From an uncultured Verrucomicrobiales bacterium (GTDB lineage: Bacteria > Verrucomicrobiota > Verrucomicrobiia > Verrucomicrobiales > Akkermansiaceae), in assembly GCA_949373085.1 (NCBI GenBank), contig CASICJ010000042.1, forward strand, positions 1 through 55,418: a stretch of 55,418 bases of DNA, given 5' to 3'. The position numbers were made by a program, and so were the translations under genes. Each line of letters opens with the position of its first letter. Positions within the stretch are counted from its first letter, which is position 1. Positions 35,349 to 44,717 of the stretch are shown here, in pieces. The notes beneath the pieces were generated by a model. The model did no database searches, was not told the origin of the DNA, and saw only the letters and a list, made by a program, of their open reading frames with translations.

Positions 35349-36797
35349 TTACTCGGGGATCTCGTTGAGGGTGTAGTAGACGTCTGGGTGCCAGAGAGAA
35401 TCTCCTTTGGCTGATTTCAGTCCTTCCAGTTTGAAGTGATGGACGTGGCCGCGCACGCGTCCAGAAACCTTCAAGTTGATAGATTTTCGGTCAGGTGCGA
35501 CGGTAACAGAGTCAATCTTCGGGGTGACCTTGTCGACTTCAGGACTCCCGTATCCACTTTTGTAAATATAGGTCCAGGCCTCGCAATTATATGATTTCAT
35601 ATCTTTGGCAGAGGCTGCGTTAATTGGCTCGGTGAAGGTGATGGTAAAGCCATCCGGCTTTGCGTGCATCTCGTGCATTTCGAAGGGCGTTTTTCCGGTC
35701 CAGCGCACGCGCTCGAAGGTGAAGTTCTTTCCGCCCCGGGCACCCCACCCACGATTTGTTCCACCAACGAAGAGTGTCGCGTCATCACCCATACGAGCTG
35801 GAACGATTCCTGAGCGAAAATCTTCGAGGTATTTCCAAACAGCGCCTTGGTACAGTCCTTTGACTTTTTCGAGGTAGACGCGTTGAACTTGGGAGTGGGT
35901 CTGCTCTCCGACAAGAACTTGTCCTTTAAAGGGGCCAAATTTTCCATTGGTGCTATCATAAAACACGGCAGTTGGAGATTGACCGACTTTTCCGTGTGGA
36001 AGAATGATGGCGGGTGGGATGATCCGCTTATCCTTGTCATGTTCGATTACCATACGGGAATCACTCTTTGGATTCGGCGGCTTTTCCATGCCTTCGACGA
36101 GGTCAACGTATTTGTTACCGGTTGGGTTGCCCATAAAACCGCCGGGCTTGAGCCATTTGAGGGCTGAAGATCCATTCCAGAGTCCTTGGTTGTCGGTGTA
36201 AAATGCGTCGCCTGCTTGGTTGAAACCGATTCCACCCGGAGAACGAATGCCTGGGCAGGTTGGGGTAGCGGTGCCATCGAGATTATAGCGATAACACCAT
36301 CCACGCCACGGAGACTTTTGGCTCGCACCGCCCGAACCAGTGAGGCAATGAACAACCCAGACATCTCCGTTTTTATCGGGATCAGATCCGAAATTATACT
36401 CGTGATAGTCACCGTCAATTCCCCAATGGTGAGTTACGGTTTCGAAGTTATCGGCTCTACCGTCACCATCCGTATCCGTGAGCTTTGTAATTTCAGGGCG
36501 CTGGGTCACAAAAAGTGACCCGTCTCGATAGAACATTCCGAGAGGCTCATGCAGGCCTCTTGCGTAGAGGGTCCATTTAACCTCTGAAAGATCTTTTGCA
36601 TAGGCGCCTTCGCAAACCCAGATATCTCCGCGTCGGGAGGAAACCGCGACCTTTTTGCCAGGCATAATGGCGATTCCACCAAGCTCGAGAACCTCGCCTT
36701 CCGGCATTGGGATTTCTTCACGGAGGTAGAATTCAGGTTGGCGCGGGTCTGCCAGAGCAGTGGAGATGAGAGCGGCTGAGAGAATAAAGTTTTTCAT
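35349..36797 (-). CDS. Secreted sorbosone/glucose dehydrogenase-like beta-propeller protein
   Basis: About 482 residues from the ATG at 36797, with signal peptide MKNFILSAALISTALA; the 12 residues encoded upstream are not signal-like. The body has the repeated blades of the L-sorbosone/glucose dehydrogenase (PQQ-type) propeller and of the membrane-bound dehydrogenase domain widespread in Planctomycetota and Verrucomicrobiota. Motifs include GIAIMPGKKVAVSSRRGDIWV, EPLGMFYRDGSLFVTQRPEITKLTDTDGDG and SPGGIGFNQAGDAFYTDNQG. No certain PQQ-ligand set can be read by eye. It lies 32 bp after the cupredoxin-PA14 gene on the same strand, so a sugar or alcohol oxidation whose electrons pass to the cupredoxin is plausible. 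Substrate unknown. Confidence 0.8.
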   Translation of the reverse strand: MKNFILSAALISTALADPRQPEFYLREEIPMPEGEVLELGGIAIMPGKKVAVSSRRGDIWVCEGAYAKDLSEVKWTLYARGLHEPLGMFYRDGSLFVTQRPEITKLTDTDGDGRADNFETVTHHWGIDGDYHEYNFGSDPDKNGDVWVVHCLTGSGGASQKSPWRGWCYRYNLDGTATPTCPGIRSPGGIGFNQAGDAFYTDNQGLWNGSSALKWLKPGGFMGNPTGNKYVDLVEGMEKPPNPKSDSRMVIEHDKDKRIIPPAIILPHGKVGQSPTAVFYDSTNGKFGPFKGQVLVGEQTHSQVQRVYLEKVKGLYQGAVWKYLEDFRSGIVPARMGDDATLFVGGTNRGWGARGGKNFTFERVRWTGKTPFEMHEMHAKPDGFTITFTEPINAASAKDMKSYNCEAWTYIYKSGYGSPEVDKVTPKIDSVTVAPDRKSINLKVSGRVRGHVHHFKLEGLKSAKGDSLWHPDVYYTLNEIPE

Positions 36798-36829
36798 GGT
36801 GTCAAAGTTTCTTGGTTTTGGATGCCTGA

Positions 36830-38491
36830 TCATTTCCAGGTGTAATCGATAGTGATCTTGTGCTTGCCCGGCGTGAGCGGAATTGGAATCAGAAGTTCGT
36901 TTTCACGTGTGAAGGGAGGGAGTTCGGAATCGGGCACGCTTACGATGAGGTCATTCTCAAAGATGAAGGCCCTTTCGCCTCCGCTTTGGACGTTTCCGCC
37001 ACTTAGCACCCGGAAATAGAGTTGCTCGCCGGCAGAGCCGGGAGATGGAACGTTAATCGTGATGGTCCGGGTGAATCCTGATCCATCATCTTTCGGAGCA
37101 GGGTAATCAAGCGCGGCAACCGGGCCGAAGTGATATTTAAAGGTGGGCTGCTGCTGCTTGTTGAGGCTATACCCTTTGAAGCGAGGTTCCATTTTCACGT
37201 CAGCTTTGTTGGGCCATTTGGAGGTCTGACTTTCAAGGATGGCAAACGGGACGCCGCGATTGAGAGCAACTACCTGCTCGCCTGCTGGCGGTTGGAAGCC
37301 TTGGCCACGGTTGATCCAGTGGCGTCCGCCATCGATAAAGTCGCCCTTCCAGATCATGTCCAGACTCATTGAATCAGCGCTAAAAGCCAGATTCACTCCC
37401 TCGGAGTATCCTGCGCCAATGCCCCGAGGGTCGGTGCCTGCGATGAAGTTGCGGTAAATAATTGCCTCTCCTGCTGGAGCGACTACTGGAATGCCCGTTC
37501 CTCCGCCACCGCGGTTTCCACCTCCGCTGGTTTTGCTATCGGAAAGGTATTGCCTTTTCATTTTTGGTCCTTCCCAAGAAAGAGAAACATGTTCTTCACC
37601 GGAGAGCTCAAAGTATTCGATCTTGAGATCGACTCGCCCCTTTTTGAGCTTAATCGATCCTTTTGACGGCTTGCCGGCAGGGCCGACGTAGTTCCGGGTG
37701 ATAATTTCTTTCCCGCCTACGGCCACGGAACCACCATCGTCGGTATCGTAAGTGAAGGTATATTTTCCGTCGCGCGGGACGTCGAGCCAGCCCTCCCAGA
37801 CGATTCCGTAATTGTCACGAGCTGCCTTTTTGAGTGCGGCATGCTGAAGGGAGATGAGCCCCTTTTTTTCTTCCTCTACGTTCACCGCCTTGGTCTTACG
37901 GAGGTCCGCGAGGGTCTTAAAATTGCCCAAATGTGTGTAGGAAAGGAGATCTCGGATCGCCGGCAGTTTTTCGGTGGAATTCGCCGACTTGCTGACCCTC
38001 ATGAGCCCGTTCATCAGTTGATAGTGCCCGGGAAAAGTGCAGATATAAGGATAACTACCCTCTTTGTTTGGAGCCTTAAAAAAGATTGTCGTTTCCTCCT
38101 TCGGTTGGACCATTCCGGAGCTTGCTAGAATGCGAGGGTGCCCTTTTGGCTCCCAGTTCTGCTCAACTCCTTTGTCTCCTAGTTTTAATACTGCATCGAT
38201 CACTTCCTTCCCTTTGTCTCCGCCCTTCTTTTTTCCTGGCGTGCAGAGTATAAGATTATGGGGAAGGCTATCTAGGTTCTTCAATACTAGCTTGATCTTT
38301 GCGTTAGGTTTGACGCTGAAACTCCCGATATTATACTTCATTTTAGCTTCCATAGTGCTGATCACGATCTCTCGATCGATTTTTTCAAACCCTTTAGGAG
38401 GCTTGTCGGCCTGGGCTCGAACTCCAGTGAAGACGAATGTAATTAAGGTAACAAGAGGAGCAGCAGTTGAAAGTGTGAGAGAATTCTTCAT
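36830..38491 (-). CDS. Secreted cupredoxin (auracyanin/plastocyanin-like) fused to a PA14 domain
   Basis: About 553 residues from the ATG at 38491, which gives signal peptide KNSLTLSTAAPLVTLITFVF; the longer frame adds 59 unlikely residues. The first domain (about 40-165) is a type 1 copper cupredoxin with all four ligands visible: His78 in LPHNLI, and Cys151, His156 and Met160 in YICTFPGHYQLMNG. A PA14-like domain follows (about 225-310; GWLDVPRDGKYTFTYDTDDGGSV). The C-terminal part (about 330-553) is a beta-rich domain I do not recognise. Cupredoxins shuttle one electron; PA14 usually binds carbohydrate. The dehydrogenase-like gene lies 32 bp downstream. Confidence 0.85.
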   Translation of the reverse strand: MKNSLTLSTAAPLVTLITFVFTGVRAQADKPPKGFEKIDREIVISTMEAKMKYNIGSFSVKPNAKIKLVLKNLDSLPHNLILCTPGKKKGGDKGKEVIDAVLKLGDKGVEQNWEPKGHPRILASSGMVQPKEETTIFFKAPNKEGSYPYICTFPGHYQLMNGLMRVSKSANSTEKLPAIRDLLSYTHLGNFKTLADLRKTKAVNVEEEKKGLISLQHAALKKAARDNYGIVWEGWLDVPRDGKYTFTYDTDDGGSVAVGGKEIITRNYVGPAGKPSKGSIKLKKGRVDLKIEYFELSGEEHVSLSWEGPKMKRQYLSDSKTSGGGNRGGGGTGIPVVAPAGEAIIYRNFIAGTDPRGIGAGYSEGVNLAFSADSMSLDMIWKGDFIDGGRHWINRGQGFQPPAGEQVVALNRGVPFAILESQTSKWPNKADVKMEPRFKGYSLNKQQQPTFKYHFGPVAALDYPAPKDDGSGFTRTITINVPSPGSAGEQLYFRVLSGGNVQSGGERAFIFENDLIVSVPDSELPPFTRENELLIPIPLTPGKHKITIDYTWK

Positions 38492-38735
38492 GAGGACTAT
38501 TCTTCGCATTAATACGATTGTTTTAGCGATGTCTGACAAAAAAATGCAAATTAATGGGGCAATTCTGAGAGAATTCAAATCATTGAAAGATTTGACTGGC
38601 GAAATCAGTTTTCCGGCCGATCTAGATTTGGCGCTCGCTTCTTGGTTGTTAAACTGATAAAATTCCAACGATGGGGGAGTTGTAGTAAAACCTGCGCCTA
38701 AACCGACAGGTAAGCTTCAAAAACACATATTAGCT

Positions 38736-39845
38736 ATGAATCATCGAATTCCGTTTTATCGAGTCAACTGGGTGAATTCCTCGTTCCTCTTTGGCATTAC
38801 TATTTTGGGAGTCATTGCGGCACCTATTTACCTCTTTAAATATGACCTGAACTGGATCATGTGGAGTATGTTCAGCTTCTACATGATTGCTACCGGTTTA
38901 AGCATCACTTTAGGATATCACCGCCTCTTTTCGCACCTTTCTTTTAAAGCGACTTGGCCAGTACGCCTTTTTACTTTGATCTTTGGCGCCTGCGCTTTTG
39001 AGAATTCCGTAGTGCACTGGGCCTCTGACCACCGCCGCCACCACAAGCATACAGACCACGAAGAAGATCCTTACGATATTTCCAAGGGCTTTTTCTGGGC
39101 TCATATCGGGTGGATCCTTTTTAAGCTCAACGCGCCCCAACCAATTAATAATGTCAAGGATCTCCAAAAGGACTCTTTGGTTCGTTTCCAGGATCGTTAC
39201 TATGTCTCTATCGCTTTTACTGCCGGATTAATTTTACCGGCAATCGCGGGTTACTTCGTCATGGGGGGGATGATTGGAGCCCTTGGTGGATTTCTTGTTG
39301 TTGGTGCCCTTCGCGTCGTTTTGGTTCAGCAATCGACGTTCTTCATTAACTCTCTCTGTCACACCATCGGGAACCAGCCCTACTCAGTCCGTTGCAGCGC
39401 CCGTGATAGCTGGATTATGGCTCTGGTGACCTATGGTGAGGGTTACCACAACTACCACCACGAATTTCAGCACGACTACCGCAATGGTGTGAAGACATGG
39501 AGCTTTGATCCCACGAAGTGGTCCATTATGATTCTCCATAAATTGGGTCTGGTGAGTAACCTTCGCCGTGTTCCTGAAAGTAAGATCATCGGGGCTGAAA
39601 TGAGAGAGGCGCAGCGCAAGGCTGAGGCAAAGCTCGCCGAGCTTCATTCGAAGGATGGTACGATCTGTGAGCATGCGATGGCCCGAGTCGACGAGCTCTT
39701 GACTAAACTCAAGAACAACCTGAATGAGTTGGAATCTTCAGTTTCTGAATCACTCGAAGCCTCCCGTTCCACCATTCGGCAGTGGCAACGCGAGACTCGC
39801 GAACTTGTTCGTCGCCTTGGCGATCTTCGCCTAGTGACTGCCTAG
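38736..39845 (+). CDS. Acyl-CoA/fatty-acid delta-9-type desaturase
   Basis: Membrane diiron enzyme that inserts a double bond into a fatty acyl chain. The 369-residue protein has all three histidine boxes: HRLFSH (62-67), HRRHHKH (99-105) and HNYHH (238-242), with hydrophobic segments at about 15-58, 75-95 and 155-200 as in delta-9 desaturases. The last 80 residues form a charged, probably coiled-coil extension (EMREAQRKAEAKLAELH, then NNLNELESSVSESLEASRS) that is longer than in many bacterial relatives. It is followed 8 bp later by a small gene. Unsaturation of membrane lipids is the usual role. Confidence 0.93.
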   Translation: MNHRIPFYRVNWVNSSFLFGITILGVIAAPIYLFKYDLNWIMWSMFSFYMIATGLSITLGYHRLFSHLSFKATWPVRLFTLIFGACAFENSVVHWASDHRRHHKHTDHEEDPYDISKGFFWAHIGWILFKLNAPQPINNVKDLQKDSLVRFQDRYYVSIAFTAGLILPAIAGYFVMGGMIGALGGFLVVGALRVVLVQQSTFFINSLCHTIGNQPYSVRCSARDSWIMALVTYGEGYHNYHHEFQHDYRNGVKTWSFDPTKWSIMILHKLGLVSNLRRVPESKIIGAEMREAQRKAEAKLAELHSKDGTICEHAMARVDELLTKLKNNLNELESSVSESLEASRSTIRQWQRETRELVRRLGDLRLVTA

Positions 39846-39853
39846 GCCCTGAT

Positions 39854-40222
39854 ATGACTGATGAAAGGGATCTTGGGCCTCAGCCATTGATGTTGCTGAT
39901 CGAGAGCTGGGGGCTCTCAAACCATGATCTCGTCGAGGCCTCACCCGAGCAATTGACTCACAAACAGGTTCAGCGGGCCTGCCAAGGGAGGAAGTTGACT
40001 CTAAAGATGAAGCAAAAGCTTGCTCGGACGTTAAATTTCGCGGTTTGGGGAAGGCTCACCGATGACGAGCGTGAGGGATTCTCAGAATATTTTCCGAAGC
40101 ACCTGTTCAACTACTCCAAGGGTTTTGAGACGGACGTGCCCGATATTAACGAAGGAGTTCTCATGAGTATTGGAGAGCGAAAATTACGCCGTGATTTCAA
40201 GGAAGAACTTGGAATCGAATAG
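39854..40222 (+). CDS. Hypothetical protein with helix-turn-helix-like helices
   Basis: 122 residues from the ATG at 39854, 8 bp after the desaturase stop, so likely co-transcribed; the 24 upstream in-frame residues overlap the desaturase and are not credible. The N-terminal half (SWGLSNHDLVEASPEQLTHKQVQRACQGRKLTLKMKQKLARTL, positions about 16-58) has short amphipathic helices in a repressor-like pattern. The C-terminal half (FPKHLFNYSKGFETDVPDIN) is unplaced. I do not recognise the family. A role linked to the desaturase is only an inference from position. Confidence 0.7.
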   Translation: MTDERDLGPQPLMLLIESWGLSNHDLVEASPEQLTHKQVQRACQGRKLTLKMKQKLARTLNFAVWGRLTDDEREGFSEYFPKHLFNYSKGFETDVPDINEGVLMSIGERKLRRDFKEELGIE

Positions 40223-40368
40223 CGGAATTTTTTTGAGCCGTTATTTTACTTGGGGAAGATCTTTTCTTGTTAATGGGATTCAATGCTTCTCAATTATCCT
40301 ATTCGATGATATCACGAGAATTAGAAAACGGCCGTTCTTGTTTGCAGCTAATTCCTAATCTTATCCCC

Positions 40369-41496
40369 ATGAAAGTCCCCACTGCTGCCAAATATTCCAC
40401 TGTCATTGCTCTAATGGTTCACCTGACCTCTTGCGAGGATTCAAAAACGCCGCAAGATAAAACTCAGCAAACGCTCACCACCGAAGAGTTGGCGCGCGAT
40501 ATTGAGTTTGGCCCTTGGACGAGCAAGGCTGGGCTGATGTTCGTTCAGGAGCAGCTTCCCCCCGGCGATTATTTTGCTGAGATTGAGGGGAGGGTTAGCA
40601 AAGGGGAAAATCAATACCGTGCTATAAGGAAAACGCTTAACACTGATAAGCATTTGAGTGCGGAGGCGATTTGGGGAATGGAAGCTGGGCCTCTGTTTCA
40701 ACACGAGATCGACTGCTTGCGAAAAGGTATGGAGCGAAGTAAGAGCCAAGTCTTCACTGATACCACCGGCAAGGCGATTCATCAGCTCATTATGGTGCTG
40801 CCGGCTGGAGCGCGAACCGAGGAGCCCGCTGTTAGCACTAATGTGGCGTCGGTCGGAGATGAGGTTGTTTCTGCAATCCCTGAGTCGATTCTAGAGAGCG
40901 GAACACCTCGAACTCCGCCATCAGGATTACTGTCCCCCCAAATCCAGCCGGTCGAAAGGATTTCCGACCCGGATTCAGCTGTTTCTTCTAGTGATGCGAT
41001 TGATACTTTGGGGGTGGAATCTTCTTCGGAAGAAACGGAACTACGACCTGCGACTACTTCGCAATCTAGCTCTAAACCTGGCATTGTTGAACCTCCGGAC
41101 CCAGCACCAGCCACTGTTGCGGAAGTTTCGGCAGAGGTGGGTGCAGCGATCGGTGAACTTGAAACACCTGAGCCCGTCGTTGAACCTGGCAATGAAACGC
41201 CTGTAATTCAGGACCCACCTCGTGCTGTTATTGTTGTAGACGATGAAATTATGCTGGAGACAGAAAAAGAGACAGAAAATCTCCAGGCCGATCCAGAATC
41301 AACGCCCCCCGCAGAGAATGATAAATTAGAGTCAGCAGCGCCTGAAATCTTTTTAAGTTACAAGGTTGTTCGTGGTGACACCCTCAGCGGCCTTTCTCGC
41401 CGTTACAAGGTATCGATAGCCGCCATCAAAGAGGCTAGTGGGCTAAAATCCGATGTTTTACGGATCAACCAAGATCTGAAGATTCCGACTCAGTAA
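40369..41496 (+). CDS. LysM-domain lipoprotein
   Basis: 375 residues from the ATG at 40369. The longer in-frame start adds 34 residues that hide the signal; from this ATG the lipobox LTSC gives a lipidated cysteine near residue 22. A soluble N-terminal part (about 40-150) and a long Pro/Glu/Ser-rich, probably disordered linker (about 155-325) lead to a C-terminal LysM domain (YKVVRGDTLSGLSRRYKVS, INQDLKIP), the standard peptidoglycan- or chitin-binding module. It is probably an outer-membrane or periplasmic lipoprotein that binds the cell wall. The function of the middle is unknown. Confidence 0.8.
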   Translation: MKVPTAAKYSTVIALMVHLTSCEDSKTPQDKTQQTLTTEELARDIEFGPWTSKAGLMFVQEQLPPGDYFAEIEGRVSKGENQYRAIRKTLNTDKHLSAEAIWGMEAGPLFQHEIDCLRKGMERSKSQVFTDTTGKAIHQLIMVLPAGARTEEPAVSTNVASVGDEVVSAIPESILESGTPRTPPSGLLSPQIQPVERISDPDSAVSSSDAIDTLGVESSSEETELRPATTSQSSSKPGIVEPPDPAPATVAEVSAEVGAAIGELETPEPVVEPGNETPVIQDPPRAVIVVDDEIMLETEKETENLQADPESTPPAENDKLESAAPEIFLSYKVVRGDTLSGLSRRYKVSIAAIKEASGLKSDVLRINQDLKIPTQ

Positions 41497-41513
41497 AAAA
41501 GATGGGAGTAGAT

Positions 41514-42965
41514 TTACTCCGTCTTGTAGAGTCTTTTAAGGATCGGAAGGCCTCTTGTAACAAAATCCTGATCGACCCGGTCGGAGAGCGATTGATCAAG
41601 GAAGATTTGGTAGGGTTCCTTGTCTGTTTCAATTGTGTGAATCCCGTCTTTTGGAATAGTTTCTAAGGACTTCGCTAGTTCGGAAAGTCCTTTTATAGGC
41701 TTTCCATTCACTGATTTGATAATTTGGTTGGCAAGGCGGTCATATCCAATTGTTGCTTCTGTTGCAACAACGCGGGTGAGGACGACAACGCGCTGTCGGC
41801 CTTTCTCGTAGTCTTCCGGGCTACTCAACACGTCGAGTAGATTGAGAGGCGCGCGAGTCGCCCAATCTTTGCCGAAGGCCTCGAGGTATGGTCGCGATAG
41901 TTCCTGGAACACGAGTCCTCCTTTGATTAGAAAAGGAGGGGCTTCGTCGTAAAGATATCCTGGAACTAAAGGTAAGGGTGACCTTTGAAGGGTTGCTTCA
42001 ATCGTCGTCTCTTTGCCGTTCCGAAGAACCTCGATAGGTATTTTGGATCCCATGACGGGGCCTCCCCGCACGAGGTGTGGCCAGAAGAGTTTTCCGTAAT
42101 CTGGATGCTCAAAGTATCCCCTGCGATCAATGGCAAAGCCACTGATGCTGAGGATCACGTCCCCTTTTTCCATGCCGGATTTTGCGGCAGATCCTTTCGG
42201 TAAAACTCTAGTAACATAAAGTCCGCCTTTATTCTCAGGCAGTTTCAACCAGCCTCGAAAGTGCGGGTCCTCCGTGGTGGTAGTGGCGATTCCGAGACTT
42301 GGGAAGCCTTCGTAATTACCGTTTTCCGCATCCTTCAGGAATGCTGAGATAATATCGACGGAGATCACATCGCAGATCTGGTCTTTCGAATCGTAGCTTG
42401 TGAGGATCCCAATGAGCTTTTGGTTCTGAAAGGCGGGCAGGGTGAACGAATTACCAGAAGTCTGCATCGAGGCTTTCACGACATACCCGAGAAAGTAGCG
42501 CCCGCTCACGAAGGTGCTTAGTAACTCCATCGACCGAATTTTTCCGATCGTAGAAAGTGGATCGCCGTTGGTCTCTATTTGAAGGAGTTCAATCTCGTCA
42601 TTTGGTTTTGCGGGGGTGGCAATCGCGGTAGGCTTCAGTTCAGCGAGAAAACCCATTTCGGCGTCGGGAGTGAGAAGGGCGAGATTCGCTTCATAATCAA
42701 TCGCTATAACTTTAGCTGGTACGGTCTTGGTGCTATCGGCCGATTGTAGCTCGATGTAAATCGAGTCCGCCGCCATTGCTGCAGTAGTAAGAATACGGTT
42801 ACCCGGAAGAAGGGCGCCGAGTCCGCGGCGTGAACGCGGCGGGTTTTTCTCCCAAGGCTGAGAAGCGCTGTAAGTTTGGATGGTCGAGTTGATTCGGACA
42901 AGCGAATCTTCTGGAGCTGCCACAAGTGGCTGGAGAAAAAGAAGGACGAAGAGAAGTTTTTTCAT
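41514..42965 (-). CDS. HtrA/DegP-like PDZ protein with a degenerate protease domain
   Basis: 483 residues with signal peptide MKKLLFVLLFLQPLVA. The N-terminal half follows the HtrA trypsin-like fold (GALLPGNRILTTAAMAADS, IDYEANLALLT, MQTSGNSFTLPAFQNQKLIG), but the catalytic His position is Ala and the Asp position is Asn. A GNS remains at the Ser position without the usual GGP. Two PDZ domains follow (about 230-330 and 400-480). It therefore looks like a pseudo-protease that may bind peptides or regulate its neighbour. It lies 32 bp downstream of the intact HtrA on the same strand, most likely from a tandem duplication. Secreted to the periplasm by inference. Confidence 0.8.
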   Translation of the reverse strand: MKKLLFVLLFLQPLVAAPEDSLVRINSTIQTYSASQPWEKNPPRSRRGLGALLPGNRILTTAAMAADSIYIELQSADSTKTVPAKVIAIDYEANLALLTPDAEMGFLAELKPTAIATPAKPNDEIELLQIETNGDPLSTIGKIRSMELLSTFVSGRYFLGYVVKASMQTSGNSFTLPAFQNQKLIGILTSYDSKDQICDVISVDIISAFLKDAENGNYEGFPSLGIATTTTEDPHFRGWLKLPENKGGLYVTRVLPKGSAAKSGMEKGDVILSISGFAIDRRGYFEHPDYGKLFWPHLVRGGPVMGSKIPIEVLRNGKETTIEATLQRSPLPLVPGYLYDEAPPFLIKGGLVFQELSRPYLEAFGKDWATRAPLNLLDVLSSPEDYEKGRQRVVVLTRVVATEATIGYDRLANQIIKSVNGKPIKGLSELAKSLETIPKDGIHTIETDKEPYQIFLDQSLSDRVDQDFVTRGLPILKRLYKTE

Positions 42966-42997
42966 AAGGTGTTACCGTTAGAAATTAGCGAGGTAAT

Positions 42998-44488
42998 TTA
43001 GTCGAGTTGGGCGGCTTTGGTGATGCCGACTTGAGCCATGATTCGCTTTTGAGCACCGGGGACCTCGGAGCTTGGAACAACGAGAGGCCGGTTGCCGCCG
43101 TTAAATTCTATAGCGTGGTATTTTGGCGGGTTTGGGGCGTTGAGGATTTTATGCAACTGGCGCAGGTTCTTGATTTCTTTTCCGTTGACCTTGGAAACGA
43201 CCATCCCGGTAAAGCCGCCCATCCGTGTGGTGAGACGATCGTTTTCAACTCGAGTCAGGACGACGACGTCCTCCATTTTCTTGAAAAGTCCGCGTGAGAC
43301 ATAGTCGGCAAAGATCTGCCGGAGCCGGCGGTCGTTGAACTTAAAGGAGGCAAAGAGATTGAGATCCAAGGGCTGAAAAACCAAACCCGCAAAAAAAGAA
43401 TAACGAGGAACTTTTTCGTATTGGATCGAGTAGATGCGCGAATAGGGGAATGCTTTAAGGATAAGCTCTTTGCTGAGAGTCTTTCCCTTTCGAATCAGGG
43501 TGAGCGCAATCTTATCGCCTGCAAATTTTCGTTCCACGATTTCGTTCATATCTACGAATTCTCCGGCGATGCGGATATTGCCGGCGCTGTCGATGGCATT
43601 TCCGTCAATGCTGAGAAGGACATCGCCCCGTTCTAGGATTCCGTCGGCTGGCCCTCCCGGAACAACATTCGCGACAAGGACGCCTTTGCCATCAGCGGGG
43701 AGTTTATAGGCCTGACGCATCGCGGGATTAAAGAGAGGGAAGGGAGAGATACCGAGATCCATGTAGTGATCGTAGTTACCGTCCGAAATATCTCTTAGGA
43801 ATCGCTTCACGACCGGTGTAGGAATGATGTAGCCAACATTGTCCGCTTGCGTATTCCCCTGGAAAGCAACGCCAACAACCTTGCCGTCCTGAACGACAGG
43901 GCCGCCCGAGTTTCCCGGATTAATCGCGGCATCGATTTGAATGACGAGATGAGAATCGGCGCGGGAATGACTGTAGTTACTGAAGTCGATTCGTGAAACG
44001 ACACCCTGCGTAACCGAGAGGCGCTCACCACCAACTGGGTAGCCAATCGCGCTGACTCTGCTTTCAAGGGTAGGCATGCCTCCGATATATAGATACGGGA
44101 GTCCTTCAAATGGTTTGAAATCTTGTAGCTCGATAAGAGCTAGATCGCAATCGTGCGCTATATGTCGCACCTGAGCCACGTGTTTACGCGAGGAGCCCCG
44201 TCGCGTCACAAGAAGGCGCCGATTATCGGAAACGACGTGGGCGTTCGTCAGGATTTGATTGGGGCCGATGATGAATCCTGTACCGGTTCCTCCATTGAAG
44301 CGTCCGCTATTCCAAGGTGTCCGGTAGTCTGGGACCTGGGTAGCGACTTCGATTTTCACCACTGAATCGTAAAGCGTTGGCTTTGGTATTAGAGGAGAGT
44401 TTGGAGAGGCCGGGGGGTCTGTGAGTTGTCCCAGGAGAGTGGTGCAGAGAACTAAAGGTAGAAACATTCGAGTGATTGTTCGCATCAT
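42998..44488 (-). CDS. HtrA/DegP-family periplasmic serine protease
   Basis: 496 residues with an N-terminal signal (MMRTITRMFLPLVLCTTLLG). The catalytic triad is complete: His84 in LTNAHVVSDN, Asp115 in HDCDLALIELQ and Ser194 in NPGNSGGPVV. A PDZ domain follows (about 235-330; GVLVANVVPGGPADGILERGDVLLSIDG) and a second PDZ-like module sits near the C-terminus (about 420-490; GMVVSKVNGKEIKNLRQL). HtrA proteases degrade or refold damaged periplasmic proteins. It is the first gene of a two-gene unit with the degenerate paralogue 32 bp downstream. Confidence 0.93.
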   Translation of the reverse strand: MMRTITRMFLPLVLCTTLLGQLTDPPASPNSPLIPKPTLYDSVVKIEVATQVPDYRTPWNSGRFNGGTGTGFIIGPNQILTNAHVVSDNRRLLVTRRGSSRKHVAQVRHIAHDCDLALIELQDFKPFEGLPYLYIGGMPTLESRVSAIGYPVGGERLSVTQGVVSRIDFSNYSHSRADSHLVIQIDAAINPGNSGGPVVQDGKVVGVAFQGNTQADNVGYIIPTPVVKRFLRDISDGNYDHYMDLGISPFPLFNPAMRQAYKLPADGKGVLVANVVPGGPADGILERGDVLLSIDGNAIDSAGNIRIAGEFVDMNEIVERKFAGDKIALTLIRKGKTLSKELILKAFPYSRIYSIQYEKVPRYSFFAGLVFQPLDLNLFASFKFNDRRLRQIFADYVSRGLFKKMEDVVVLTRVENDRLTTRMGGFTGMVVSKVNGKEIKNLRQLHKILNAPNPPKYHAIEFNGGNRPLVVPSSEVPGAQKRIMAQVGITKAAQLD

Positions 44489-44717
44489 TAAGTAGACGCT
44501 ACGGGTGCTCTTTGGATTTGAAAGAAGGAAATTTTATTCCGTAAACCGGGTAGTCGAAGCTCAAATTTTTTTGGGTTTGGTTGTCGGAACCTGAAGATTC
44601 AAGAGATTATTTCTTGGCTCTTAGTGTGTAATGCATTTGTCAAAAACAGTTTGCACTCTTTAGGAAGTGATGCATCTTTACAAAACCCATTTTTCACAGG
44701 GGGAAACAAAATAGACT

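Noticed and set aside
36833..38668. Extra N-terminal residues upstream of 38491 for the cupredoxin protein and of 36797 for the dehydrogenase-like protein
   Set aside because: The added stretches hide clean signal peptides and look like run-on reading of intergenic or neighbouring sequence.
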